Shown piece by piece: positions 47,507-55,549 of a stretch of 64,000 nucleotides of DNA (the first letter of the stretch is position 1; each line of letters begins with the position of its first letter). The translations under genes were made by a program, and so were the position numbers. The notes under the pieces were generated by a model. The model saw only the letters and a program-made list of their open reading frames with translations, did no database searches and was not told where the DNA came from. The DNA comes from Meiothermus ruber DSM 1279 (GTDB lineage: Bacteria; Deinococcota; Deinococci; Deinococcales; Thermaceae). The DNA is taken from contig NC_013946.1 of assembly GCF_000024425.1 (NCBI RefSeq), forward strand, positions 2,232,001 through 2,296,000, written 5' to 3'.

Positions 47507-48073
47507 TTGATACGCACGAGCGCTGTCGCTGATTACGCCGAGAAGGTGCGCCGGCTGGTCAAGCCCGAGCGCTATGAGCATATTCTGCGGGTCGCCGAGC
47601 TGGCGGCTCAAATTGCCCGGGCCAACCGGCTTGACGAGGGAAAAACCTACCTGGCTGCCATCCTGCACGACGCCGCGCGCGATCTAAGCGCCGAACGCTT
47701 GCTGGAGCTGGCCACCCCAGAGAACGAGATCGAGCGCAACCATCCCCTGGCCCTGCACGGGCGGGCGGGCCGCCGGCTGGCCGAGGCCTGGGGCATAGAG
47801 GACGAGGAGGTGCTCGAGGCCATCGAGGGCCATGTCTATGGGGTTCGTCCCGACCACGGGATCGGCATGGCCCTCTACATCGCCGATGTCTCGGAGCCGG
47901 GCCGCGGGGTCAATCATGAAATCCGGGAGATGGCACTTAGCGGCAGGCTCGAGGAGGCCTACCAAAAGGCCGTCGTTTGCAAGGTTGATTACCTGCAAAA
48001 GAAGGGCATTACACCGCATCCCCGCACCTGGGCTGCCTATCAAGCCCTGCAGCGAAAGCCAGGCGACCGCTAG
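47507..48073 (+). CDS. yqeK: HD-domain hydrolase YqeK (diadenosine tetraphosphatase)
   Basis: 188 residues starting at TTG 47507, selected because GGAGG lies 7 bases upstream. HD motif: ERYEHILRVAELAAQIAR, LAAILHDAARD (HD pair), NHPLALHGRAG, EAIEGHVYG and YIADVSEPGRG. YqeK members hydrolyse Ap4A to two ADP. In other bacteria yqeK neighbours nadD and rsfS; here nadD is absent. Confidence 0.9.
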   Translation: MIRTSAVADYAEKVRRLVKPERYEHILRVAELAAQIARANRLDEGKTYLAAILHDAARDLSAERLLELATPENEIERNHPLALHGRAGRRLAEAWGIEDEEVLEAIEGHVYGVRPDHGIGMALYIADVSEPGRGVNHEIREMALSGRLEEAYQKAVVCKVDYLQKKGITPHPRTWAAYQALQRKPGDR

Positions 48074-48128
48074 GCACACCGCGCCGCTACAGCCCTGTTA
48101 CCCACGCTCTGCTGCTCACTCGATTTTG

Positions 48129-48134
48129 TAATCT
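48129..48134 (+). promoter_or_regulatory. -10 box of the LCP gene, leaderless type
   Basis: TAATCT ends 6 bases before ATG 48141. An in-frame TTG two codons earlier (48135) would leave no room for a leader. Confidence 0.4.
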
Positions 48135-48140
48135 TTGGTC

Positions 48141-49394
48141 ATGGCACAACCGCCCAGCCCCCACCGCCCTGGAACCGCTTCGTCGGTTCGCCGCCCCAGG
48201 CCGCGGGGTTCGTTAATTGGGCTAGGGCTGGCCCTGCTTGTCCTCGCCTGGGCCCTGGCCTACGGGCCGCAGCACAGGGATGTGGAGACCCAGTGGCAGG
48301 GCGCTGACCAGGGCAGAGGCCCGTACGAGGAGCTCAGCCTGGTGGTGGCGGCCCGCGACACCGAGTACTGCGGCTATCACACCGCTTGCGGGCCAGGACT
48401 CCGCACCGACACCATCTTTTATGTCCGTCTGCGCGGGGCAGAGGCCACCGTTGTGGCCATTCCCCGCGATTTACACTACAGCGGCGAAACCCCCGAAGGT
48501 TATTTTGATGGTCGGATTAACACCATCTACGAGCGGGGGGGCAAAGGCAAAGGGCTGCAGATGGCCGTGCAAAACCTGCTGGGTGTACCGGTGGAGCATC
48601 ATGTGATCCTGACCTTTGAAGCGGTCATGAGGCTGGTCGACGCGGTGGACGGGGTGGATGTGGTGCTGCCCCAGCCCATGAAGTACACCGACCGGGCCGC
48701 AGGGCTCTACATCGACTTCCCGGCAGGGCCGGTGCACCTCGACGGCAAGGATGCTGTCAAGTACATGCGCTTCCGGCGTTGGGAGGGCACCGACCTGGGC
48801 CGGCTGGATCGCATCAGGGAGGTGATGGAGCTGGCCCTTCGCAAAGCCCAGAACCCCCGCTACTGGCCGCGCTTACCTGGGGTTGCCAGCGCCCTCTGGG
48901 GCTCCATCGAGACCAGCCTCCCCCTCTCCGAAGCTTTGCGCCTGCTCCCGAACCTGCGCAACCTGACTTTGAAAAGCGCCACCCTGCCCACCCTGGAGGA
49001 GGGCCTCTACCTGATCCCCGATCAGGCTGCCATGCCTTCTTTTATCGCCGGGCTGCTGGGCCGCACCACCGATACCGAGGTCATGGCCCGGCTGGTGCAG
49101 GCGGAAGCCCTGGGCCTCAAAACCCTTCTGCTCGATCGGAGCGGCAGTGGGCTGGGTGAACGATACCGGCAGGGCTTTATCGAGATGGGCCTGACCCCAC
49201 CCGAGCTGCAGCTTGGGAAGGTAGGGGGCTCGAGCGTGGTCTTGGTGCGCAGTGGGGTTTCGGTGGTGGGGCGCGAATCCCCCGCCTTCGTGTTGGCTCG
49301 AGACTACGCCGACCTGCTGCACCTACCCCTGCAAACCCGCATACGCCTCGAGCCCGCGGGCTACGATGTGGTCATCGTGCTGGGGTCAAACTAA
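48141..49394 (+). CDS. LytR-CpsA-Psr (LCP) family protein
   Basis: 417 residues: short cytoplasmic basic region, membrane span (about 26-43), then an extracytoplasmic LCP domain with RTDTIFYVRL, VAIPRDLHY, RINTIYERGGKG and YMRFRRWEGTDLGRLDRIREVM, carrying the Arg/Asp residues that bind polyprenyl phosphate. LCP enzymes transfer glycopolymers from lipid carriers to peptidoglycan or other acceptors. A C-terminal LytR_C-like part (VVLVRSGVSVVGRESP) follows. Confidence 0.9.
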   Translation: MAQPPSPHRPGTASSVRRPRPRGSLIGLGLALLVLAWALAYGPQHRDVETQWQGADQGRGPYEELSLVVAARDTEYCGYHTACGPGLRTDTIFYVRLRGAEATVVAIPRDLHYSGETPEGYFDGRINTIYERGGKGKGLQMAVQNLLGVPVEHHVILTFEAVMRLVDAVDGVDVVLPQPMKYTDRAAGLYIDFPAGPVHLDGKDAVKYMRFRRWEGTDLGRLDRIREVMELALRKAQNPRYWPRLPGVASALWGSIETSLPLSEALRLLPNLRNLTLKSATLPTLEEGLYLIPDQAAMPSFIAGLLGRTTDTEVMARLVQAEALGLKTLLLDRSGSGLGERYRQGFIEMGLTPPELQLGKVGGSSVVLVRSGVSVVGRESPAFVLARDYADLLHLPLQTRIRLEPAGYDVVIVLGSN

Positions 49395-49399
49395 AAGGG

Positions 49400-49582
49400 T
49401 CACTCATCCGGCATGGGCTCCTCGTCGGATTCGAAAGCGTAGTACAGCCTGAGCGGTTGCACCTCCACCACCCGCAGCACCTCCTGGCACTCCGGGCACT
49501 CGACCTCGAGGCCCACCCAGGGGCCCGGCACCTCCAGCAACGCTCCACAAACCAGGCATTTAGCGGCTTCCAGGGTTTCCAT
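49400..49582 (-). CDS. LysW-like zinc-ribbon protein
   Basis: 60 residues: METLEAAKCLVCGALLEVPG and VECPECQEVLRVVEVQPLRL give two CxxC pairs spaced as in the amino-group carrier protein LysW, and PLRL is also shared with LysW. The acidic tail ends DEEPMPDE, not the EDWGE of true LysW, though the last residue is still Glu. It could be a LysW paralogue with another client or a structural zinc ribbon. It is convergent with the LCP gene. Confidence 0.75.
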   Translation of the reverse strand: METLEAAKCLVCGALLEVPGPWVGLEVECPECQEVLRVVEVQPLRLYYAFESDEEPMPDE

Positions 49583-49732
49583 GCTTCACCTACCGCGGTT
49601 TTGGGAGCAGCATGGCCGGCTGAAACGAATCCCAATCGAGCAGACTCCCTATGAGCGGTATTCAAAGCTTAGCAAAAGTCCGCCCCGCCCGTAAAACCCA
49701 TCCGGCAAAATTAGGCGCTCCACCCGCTTTTT

Positions 49733-49775
49733 TAGAGCGGCTGGGTTCTTCCGGAAAACCGCTCTAGGCTATAAT
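49733..49775 (+). promoter_or_regulatory. deoC promoter with operator-like inverted repeat
   Basis: TAGAGCGG (49733-49740) and CCGCTCTA (49759-49766) are exact complements 18 bases apart; the right arm ends 3 bases before a perfect TATAAT (49770-49775). A further CCGCT half-site is at 49724-49728. A repressor bound here would cover the -35 region. The deoC ATG is 22 bases after the -10. Confidence 0.65.
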
Positions 49776-49797
49776 CGGCTGTACTCGAGGCCATCCT

Positions 49798-50781
49798 ATG
49801 GCAACCGCAACCCTACCCCACACCCACCCGCTGCCGGAGCGCAACCCCGGCACCCCCTTCGACCCTGGTGCCCTCGAGGGGGCCCTGGTCAACAAAAGCG
49901 CGGTCGAACGTCGCGCCGCCACCTTACCCACCCGCCGCACGGTCAAAAAAGCCTGGCAGGCCGCCTGGCTGCTGCACGCCATCCGAACCATTGACCTCAC
50001 CACCCTCTCGGGCGACGACACCCCCGGCACGGTGCGGCGGCTGTGCGCCAAGGCCCGTCAGCCGGTGCGCCCGGAGCTGCTGCGCGACCTGGGGGTGCCC
50101 CACCTACCGCTCACCACCGGCGCGGTCTGCGTCTACCACGAGATGGTGCCCGTCGCAGTCGAGGCCCTGGAGGGTTCCGGCATCCCGGTGGCCGCGGTCT
50201 CGACCGGGTTCCCGGCAGGCCTCACCCCACACCGCCTCAAGCTACAGGAGATCGAGGCCTCGGTGGCCGCCGGGGCCCGCGAGATTGATATCGTGATCTC
50301 GCGCCGCCACGTCCTAACCGGTAACTGGAAAGCCCTCTACCAGGAGGTGCGCGACTTCCGCGAGGCCTGCGGCCCGGCCCATATGAAAAGCATCCTGGCC
50401 GTGGGCGAGCTGGGCACCCTCAAAAACGTCTACAAGGCCAGTATGGTGTGCATGCAGGCCGGTTCGGATTTCATCAAAACCTCTACCGGCAAAGAGGCCG
50501 TCAACGCCACCCTGCAAAACAGCCTGGTGATGGTGCGGGCCATCCGGGCTTTTTACGAGCAGACCGGTTACAAGGTGGGCTTCAAACCCGCCGGGGGCAT
50601 CCGCACCGCCAAGCAGGCCCTGGACTGGCTGATTCTGATGAAAGAAGAACTCGGCCACGAATGGATGCAGCCCCACCTCTTCCGGATTGGGGCCAGCGCC
50701 CTGTTGAACGACATCGAACGGCAGCTCGAGCACTTCGCCTACGGGCGCTACGCCTCCATGCAGTACCAGCCGCTGGGCTAG
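49798..50781 (+). CDS. deoC: Deoxyribose-phosphate aldolase
   Basis: 327 residues, longer than E. coli DeoC because of an N-terminal extension of about 70. The TIM-barrel blocks are IRTIDLTTL, AVCVYHEMVPVAVEAL, VSTGFPAGLT, EIDIVISRRHVL, HMKSILAVGELG, FIKTSTGKEAVNAT with the Schiff-base Lys, and GFKPAGGIRT. It splits 2-deoxyribose-5-phosphate into acetaldehyde and glyceraldehyde-3-phosphate. The aldehyde dehydrogenase downstream fits acetaldehyde removal. Confidence 0.96.
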   Translation: MATATLPHTHPLPERNPGTPFDPGALEGALVNKSAVERRAATLPTRRTVKKAWQAAWLLHAIRTIDLTTLSGDDTPGTVRRLCAKARQPVRPELLRDLGVPHLPLTTGAVCVYHEMVPVAVEALEGSGIPVAAVSTGFPAGLTPHRLKLQEIEASVAAGAREIDIVISRRHVLTGNWKALYQEVRDFREACGPAHMKSILAVGELGTLKNVYKASMVCMQAGSDFIKTSTGKEAVNATLQNSLVMVRAIRAFYEQTGYKVGFKPAGGIRTAKQALDWLILMKEELGHEWMQPHLFRIGASALLNDIERQLEHFAYGRYASMQYQPLG

Positions 50782-50827
50782 CCCGTTCGTAAAAAGCCAA
50801 CACCGCCCTCGAGCCCAGGAGTCCCCC

Positions 50828-53194
50828 ATGACCCTTACCGAACTTATGGAAACCCTCCCCTACGGCCCCGCCCCCGAGGCGGCCCAACCCGCCCTGGACT
50901 GGATCAAAGCCCACAAGGGCCGTTTTCAGCTCTTTATTGGAGGCCGCTGGCGCAGCCCGGCCAGCCAGGAATGGTTCACCACCATTAACCCAGCCAACAA
51001 CCAACCCCTGGCCGAGGTGGCCCAGGCCAGCGCCGCCGACGTGGACGAGGCGGTCAAGGCCGCCCGCAAGGCCTTTGCAAGCTGGCGCCAGACCAAGGGC
51101 CATGTGCGGGCCCGCTACCTGTACGCCCTGGCCCGCCAGATTCAAAAGCACGCCCGCCTGTTCGCTGTGCTGGAAACCCTGGACAACGGCAAACCCATCC
51201 GCGAGACCCGTGATATTGATATCCCCCTGGTGGCCCGCCACTTCTACTACCACGCCGGCTGGGCGCAGCTCATGGAAAGCGAGCTGGCGGGCTATGGGCC
51301 GCTGGGGGTGGTGGGGCAGATCATCCCCTGGAACTTTCCCCTGCTGATGCTGGCCTGGAAGATTGCCCCCGCGCTGGCTATGGGCAATACGGTGGTGCTC
51401 AAGCCCGCCGAGTTTACCCCCCTGACCGCGCTTCTGTTCGCTGAAATTTGCCAGCAGATCAGCCTGCCGCCGGGGGTGGTGAACATTATCACCGGCGATG
51501 GGAAGACCGGTGCAGCCCTGGTGGAGCACCCTGGGGTGGACAAAATCGCCTTCACCGGCTCAACCGAGGTGGGCCGCCTGATCCGAAAGGCCACCGCCGG
51601 CAGCGGCAAAAAGCTCTCCCTCGAGCTCGGGGGCAAGTCGCCTTTTGTGGTCTTCGAGGATGCCGATCTGGATAGCGCGGTGGAGGGCGTGGTGGACGCC
51701 ATCTGGTTCAACCAGGGCCAGGTCTGCTGCGCGGGCTCGAGGCTCCTGGTACAGGAGGGCATCGCCGAAAAGATGTACGCCAAGCTCCGCGCCCGCATGG
51801 AAAAACTGCGGGTGGGTGACCCGCTGGACAAGGCGGTGGACATCGGGGCCATCATCGCACCGGTGCAGTTACAAAAAATCCAGCGACTGGTGCAAAAAGG
51901 CGTGGAGGAAGGGGCCAAACTCTGGCAGCCAAGCTGGGCTGTTCCTGCCGAAGGCTGCTTCTACCCTCCTACCCTCTTCACGGAGGTGGCCCCTTCTTCC
52001 ACCATCGCCCAGGAGGAGATTTTCGGGCCCGTGCTGGCCGCCCTCACCTTCCGCACCCCCGAGGAGGCTGTCCGGCTGGCCAACAACACCCGCTACGGCC
52101 TGGCCGCCTCCATCTGGAGCGAGGACATCAACCTGGCCCTGGATGTGGCCACCCAGATCAAGGCCGGCACCATCTGGATCAACAGCACCAACCTCTTCGA
52201 CGCCGCCAGCGGCTTCGGCGGCTACCGCGAGAGCGGCTTTGGGCGCGAGGGGGGCAAGGAAGGGCTGTGGGAGTACGTCAAAAAAACCGCGGAGAGTAAG
52301 GCCGCCAAAAGCCAGAAAGCCAGCCCCCCATCCAGGAAAACCGAGGCCGCGCGGACGGCGCCCGCCGTGCCCCCCATTGACCGCACCGCCAAACTCTTTA
52401 TCGGCGGTAAGCAAGTGCGCCCCGACAGCGGCTATAGCAAGCCGGTGTACGACCCCGATGGGCACCTTATTGGTGAGGTGGGGCTGGGCAACCGCAAGGA
52501 TATCCGCAACGCGGTGGAGGCCGCTCGAGGAGCCTTGGAGGGCTGGCGCAAAACCAGCGGCCACAACAAGGCCCAGATCCTGTACTTCCTGGCCGAGAAC
52601 CTCTCCGAGCGGGCCGAGGAGTTCGCCCGTCGCATCGCACAGCAGACCGGGCAGGATGGCACCGCCGAGGTCGAGGCGGCCCTCGAGGCCCTCTTCACCG
52701 CCGCGGCCTGGGCCGATAAGTACGAGGGCGTGGTGCACAACACCCCCATCCGCAACGTAACCCTGGCCGTCCCGGAGCCCATCGGCGTGATGGGCATCCT
52801 CTGCCCCGACGACCGGCCCCTCCTGGCCCTGGCCCGGCTGGCCGCAACCGCCCTGGCCATGGGCAACACCCTGGTGGTGGTGCCCTCCCCCCTGGCCCCC
52901 CTCACGGCCACCGACTTCTACCAGGTGCTGGAGACCTCCGACATCCCGGCTGGAACCTTCAATATAGTCACCGGCGAGCGCGACGAACTGGCCCAGACCC
53001 TAGCCGAGCACGATGACGTGGACGCCCTCTGGTATGCCGGCCCCCAGGCCGGCTGGGCCCTGGTGGAAAAGGCCAGCGCCGGCAACATGAAGCGCACCTG
53101 GACGCTGCCCGCCAGCGGCCCCCTGCCCGACTTAGACGAAACACTCAGGCAGGCCACCCAGGTCAAGAACATCTGGGTGCCCTACGGGGCCTAG
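50828..53194 (+). CDS. Two-domain aldehyde dehydrogenase, ALDH16 type
   Basis: 788 residues. Domain 1 (about 1-490) is complete: IIPWNFPLLML, Glu266 in LELGGKSP, and nucleophile Cys300 in FNQGQVCCAGSR. A linker (KAAKSQKASPPSRKTEAA) leads to domain 2 (about 515-788), an ALDH-like fold (AKLFIGGKQVRPDSGYSKPV, EPIGVMGILCPDD, GNTLVVVPSPLAPLTA) that ends before any catalytic Cys. This build matches ALDH16, in which the second domain is structural. It follows deoC by 46 bases; oxidation of acetaldehyde to acetate is the likely role. Confidence 0.92.
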   Translation: MTLTELMETLPYGPAPEAAQPALDWIKAHKGRFQLFIGGRWRSPASQEWFTTINPANNQPLAEVAQASAADVDEAVKAARKAFASWRQTKGHVRARYLYALARQIQKHARLFAVLETLDNGKPIRETRDIDIPLVARHFYYHAGWAQLMESELAGYGPLGVVGQIIPWNFPLLMLAWKIAPALAMGNTVVLKPAEFTPLTALLFAEICQQISLPPGVVNIITGDGKTGAALVEHPGVDKIAFTGSTEVGRLIRKATAGSGKKLSLELGGKSPFVVFEDADLDSAVEGVVDAIWFNQGQVCCAGSRLLVQEGIAEKMYAKLRARMEKLRVGDPLDKAVDIGAIIAPVQLQKIQRLVQKGVEEGAKLWQPSWAVPAEGCFYPPTLFTEVAPSSTIAQEEIFGPVLAALTFRTPEEAVRLANNTRYGLAASIWSEDINLALDVATQIKAGTIWINSTNLFDAASGFGGYRESGFGREGGKEGLWEYVKKTAESKAAKSQKASPPSRKTEAARTAPAVPPIDRTAKLFIGGKQVRPDSGYSKPVYDPDGHLIGEVGLGNRKDIRNAVEAARGALEGWRKTSGHNKAQILYFLAENLSERAEEFARRIAQQTGQDGTAEVEAALEALFTAAAWADKYEGVVHNTPIRNVTLAVPEPIGVMGILCPDDRPLLALARLAATALAMGNTLVVVPSPLAPLTATDFYQVLETSDIPAGTFNIVTGERDELAQTLAEHDDVDALWYAGPQAGWALVEKASAGNMKRTWTLPASGPLPDLDETLRQATQVKNIWVPYGA

Positions 53195-54291
53195 CGTCTG
53201 TCCGGCACTACAATCCGCCCGGCCACAATGGCCTGGCGGGTGGCGTTCACTTCCCGGCGCAGGCTTTCGGGCAAGAGCGCCTGGTTGTAGGCATCCAGCG
53301 CGTAGCCCAGGCCGTTTTCCCTGAGCCCCAGGCTGACCAGGCCACCCTGGAAGGCGTTGCGGGCCACCGACTCCACCGCGCGCTGGGCCGCCACATCCAC
53401 CCGTTTGAGCATGCAGGTGAGGGCGTGGTTGAGGGTGGCGGGGTTGTTGTCGGTGTCGCCCAAAAAGTTCAGGTTGCCGTCGCCCCCGATGAAGAACATC
53501 GGTCGGGTATCCCCGGCGCACTCCCGGGTGTAGGCCTCGTATTTGGGCACGCTGGCAAAGGGGTTGCTGCGGAAGCGCAGGCCCCTGGGCAGCTCGCTGG
53601 CCTTGAGGCAGCGGGTCTGTTTGACGTAGTCGAACACCCCCAGCCCCGAGGCCCCAGCGGCGGCGTAGATGATGTCGGCCCCCTGGGACTTCTGTGCGGC
53701 GGCAATCTCTTTGGCCCTGGCCGGATCTGAGAAGGCCGCCGGGGTGTTGCCCACGTAGTTCACCAGCACCCGGCAGGTCGGGCAGGCCCGCCGAACCCCC
53801 TCGCGGTAGCCCACCTCGAACTTGTGAATCAGGGGGATGTCCATCCCCCCCACAAAACCCACCACCCCGGTCTGGCTAAGGCGGCCGGCAATATAGCCCA
53901 CCAGGTAGGTGCCCTCGTTCTCGCGGAAAACGTAGGAGGCCACGTTGGGCGCTTCGGTCGCGGTGTCAATCAGGGCGAAGCGCTGTTCGCGAAACTCCCG
54001 GGCCGCCGCTGCAACCCCCGGTTCGGTGGCAAAACCCAGGCCGATGATCAGACTGAAGCCCTCGCTGGCAAAGCGCCGTATGGCCGAGGGAATCTGGGAG
54101 GGGTCGGCGGGCTCAAAGTCGAACATGCGTCCACCGAACTGCTGCACCGTGCGCAGGGCCGCGCCGTAGGCCACCCCGTTGAAGGTAGGATCGGTTTTGG
54201 CCCCTTCACTGAAGACCATCGCCACATTGCCCAGCGGCTGGGCCAGGGCCAGCCCCAGTGTCGCCAGCAAAAGGATGAGCAACTTTTTCAT
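53191..54291 (-). CDS. BMP-family (PnrA-like) substrate-binding protein
   Basis: 366 residues from ATG at 54291 with signal peptide MKKLLILLLATLGLALAQ. Family blocks: SEGAKTDPTFNGVAYGA, IIGLGFA, RENEGTYLVGYIAGRLSQTG, GGMDIPLIHKFEVGYREGV and GADIIYAAAGASGLG. BMP proteins mostly bind nucleosides for ABC import. Its gene end overlaps the ALDH16 gene by 4 bases in convergent orientation; no permease or ATPase gene is adjacent. Confidence 0.9.
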   Translation of the reverse strand: MKKLLILLLATLGLALAQPLGNVAMVFSEGAKTDPTFNGVAYGAALRTVQQFGGRMFDFEPADPSQIPSAIRRFASEGFSLIIGLGFATEPGVAAAAREFREQRFALIDTATEAPNVASYVFRENEGTYLVGYIAGRLSQTGVVGFVGGMDIPLIHKFEVGYREGVRRACPTCRVLVNYVGNTPAAFSDPARAKEIAAAQKSQGADIIYAAAGASGLGVFDYVKQTRCLKASELPRGLRFRSNPFASVPKYEAYTRECAGDTRPMFFIGGDGNLNFLGDTDNNPATLNHALTCMLKRVDVAAQRAVESVARNAFQGGLVSLGLRENGLGYALDAYNQALLPESLRREVNATRQAIVAGRIVVPDRR

Positions 54292-54315
54292 GGGGGGACA
54301 ATAGCACAAAGCCCC

Positions 54316-54780
54316 TCAGGGCGACAACTGAGCCCCCTCCCATCGCAAAAGCCACTCCTTCACGCCCTCCCGCCCGGCAAAACCCCCCAGCCGCCCATCG
54401 GCATGAATCACGCGCTGGGCCGGAACCACCAGGAAGAACGGACAGGCCCGCATGGCGGCCCCCACCGCCCGGGGCGTGAGGCCGCACAGGCGCCCCATCT
54501 GGGCGTAGCTGCGGGTCTGGCCGGGGGGAATGCGCCGCACCTCCTCGTAAAGGGCTATTCGCCGGGCCTCGAGGCCGCTGTAGTCGAGGGGCACCTGCAA
54601 AAAGGTTTCACCCTTACCGGCAAAGTAGGCCTCCACCCGCCGGGCCAGGTCGTTGAGCAGGGCGTTGGGACGTTCGGGAAAGCCCTCCCCCAAGACCAGC
54701 AGCTCCACCGATAGCAACCCCTGGGGGCTGGCTTTGGCGTAGAGTGGACCCACCGGGGTGGGTATGAGCAGGCTGTGCAT
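54316..54780 (-). CDS. Alkyltransferase-like DNA-damage protein (ATL)
   Basis: 154 residues with the O6-alkylguanine transferase fold: RIPPGQTRSYAQMGRLCG, Arg finger in PRAVGAAMRACP, and the active-site loop PAQRVIHADGRLGGFAG. The nucleophilic Cys of PCHRV is Ala121 here, so it cannot accept alkyl groups; such ATL proteins bind O6-alkylguanine and hand it to nucleotide excision repair. Thermus thermophilus is known to have one with Ala at this place. Confidence 0.9.
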   Translation of the reverse strand: MHSLLIPTPVGPLYAKASPQGLLSVELLVLGEGFPERPNALLNDLARRVEAYFAGKGETFLQVPLDYSGLEARRIALYEEVRRIPPGQTRSYAQMGRLCGLTPRAVGAAMRACPFFLVVPAQRVIHADGRLGGFAGREGVKEWLLRWEGAQLSP

Positions 54781-54783
54781 GGC

Positions 54784-55419
54784 CTAGCTCGAGGTGCGTG
54801 CAGCCTTGGCTGGCTTGGCGGCCTCCCTGGCCAGGGCGCCTTCCAGCATCAGGTCGAGGAACTTGTTCATCTCATCCTTAAGCTGCCGCCCCGGGGTATA
54901 AGCCGCCCAGCGCAACGCCGAGAGCAGGTACACATCGGCAATGGAGCGGGAGATGCGCTCGAGCGACATATCCTGCCGCAACCGACCCTGGGTTCTTAGC
55001 GGGTGCAGAATTTCGGCAATCAGGTCGCCCAGGGGCAGAGCTTCAAAAGCAGCCTTGGCACGCTGGGGATCGGGGTTCAGCAGCTCGTAAGCTAGAGGGG
55101 AGAGTAGCACGCGTTCACGCTCACTAACCTCGGCCAGGCGGTTCCATAAGCGGCGCAGCACCTCGAGGGGAGGCTCACCTTGAGCCAGCTCGGACAGGGC
55201 TTGTTCCCGTAGTTCGTTCAGTAGCTGGGCACCGAAGTCGAGTAGAACCGCCTCCTTATAGGAATAATAGTTGAAAAAAGTGCCCCTTGAAACGTGCGAA
55301 GCTTTAGCAATGTCGGTGGCTGTGGTCTGATGAAAGCCTTTCTCACGGAATAGGTTGATGGCAGTGCGGAAAATGCGGTCTCGGCGACGCTGTTTTTGCC
55401 TTTCCCGAAGGGTAAGCAT
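54784..55419 (-). CDS. TetR-family transcriptional regulator
   Basis: 211 residues from ATG at 55419 (MLTLRERQKQRRRDRIFRTA). The HTH covers about 15-60: INLFREKGFHQTTATDIAKASHVSRGTFFNYYSYKEAVL. The ligand domain resembles TetR_C types but the ligand is unknown. It diverges from the phospholipase-D-like gene; a palindrome in that gene's promoter may be its operator. The ATL gene follows 3 bases after its stop. Confidence 0.92.
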   Translation of the reverse strand: MLTLRERQKQRRRDRIFRTAINLFREKGFHQTTATDIAKASHVSRGTFFNYYSYKEAVLLDFGAQLLNELREQALSELAQGEPPLEVLRRLWNRLAEVSERERVLLSPLAYELLNPDPQRAKAAFEALPLGDLIAEILHPLRTQGRLRQDMSLERISRSIADVYLLSALRWAAYTPGRQLKDEMNKFLDLMLEGALAREAAKPAKAARTSS

Positions 55420-55508
55420 GAAGAGATTGTACCCGAGTCCAATAAATTGCGCTAGTCGGCCTGGGCTGGGAATATCTCTTGTCAAGGCATATGGTCAAGT
55501 TTGGTGGA

Positions 55509-55538
55509 TTGGTTACAAACAACCTTCCGTTGTACAGT
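55509..55538 (+). promoter_or_regulatory. Promoter of the PLD-like gene with palindromic operator candidate
   Basis: TTGGTT, an 18-base spacer and TACAGT form a promoter. ACAAC CTTCC GTTGT (55519-55533) is a perfect 5-bp-arm palindrome between the two boxes, well placed for a TetR-type repressor from the divergent gene. Confidence 0.55.
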
Positions 55539-55549
55539 AGACATCTGCT

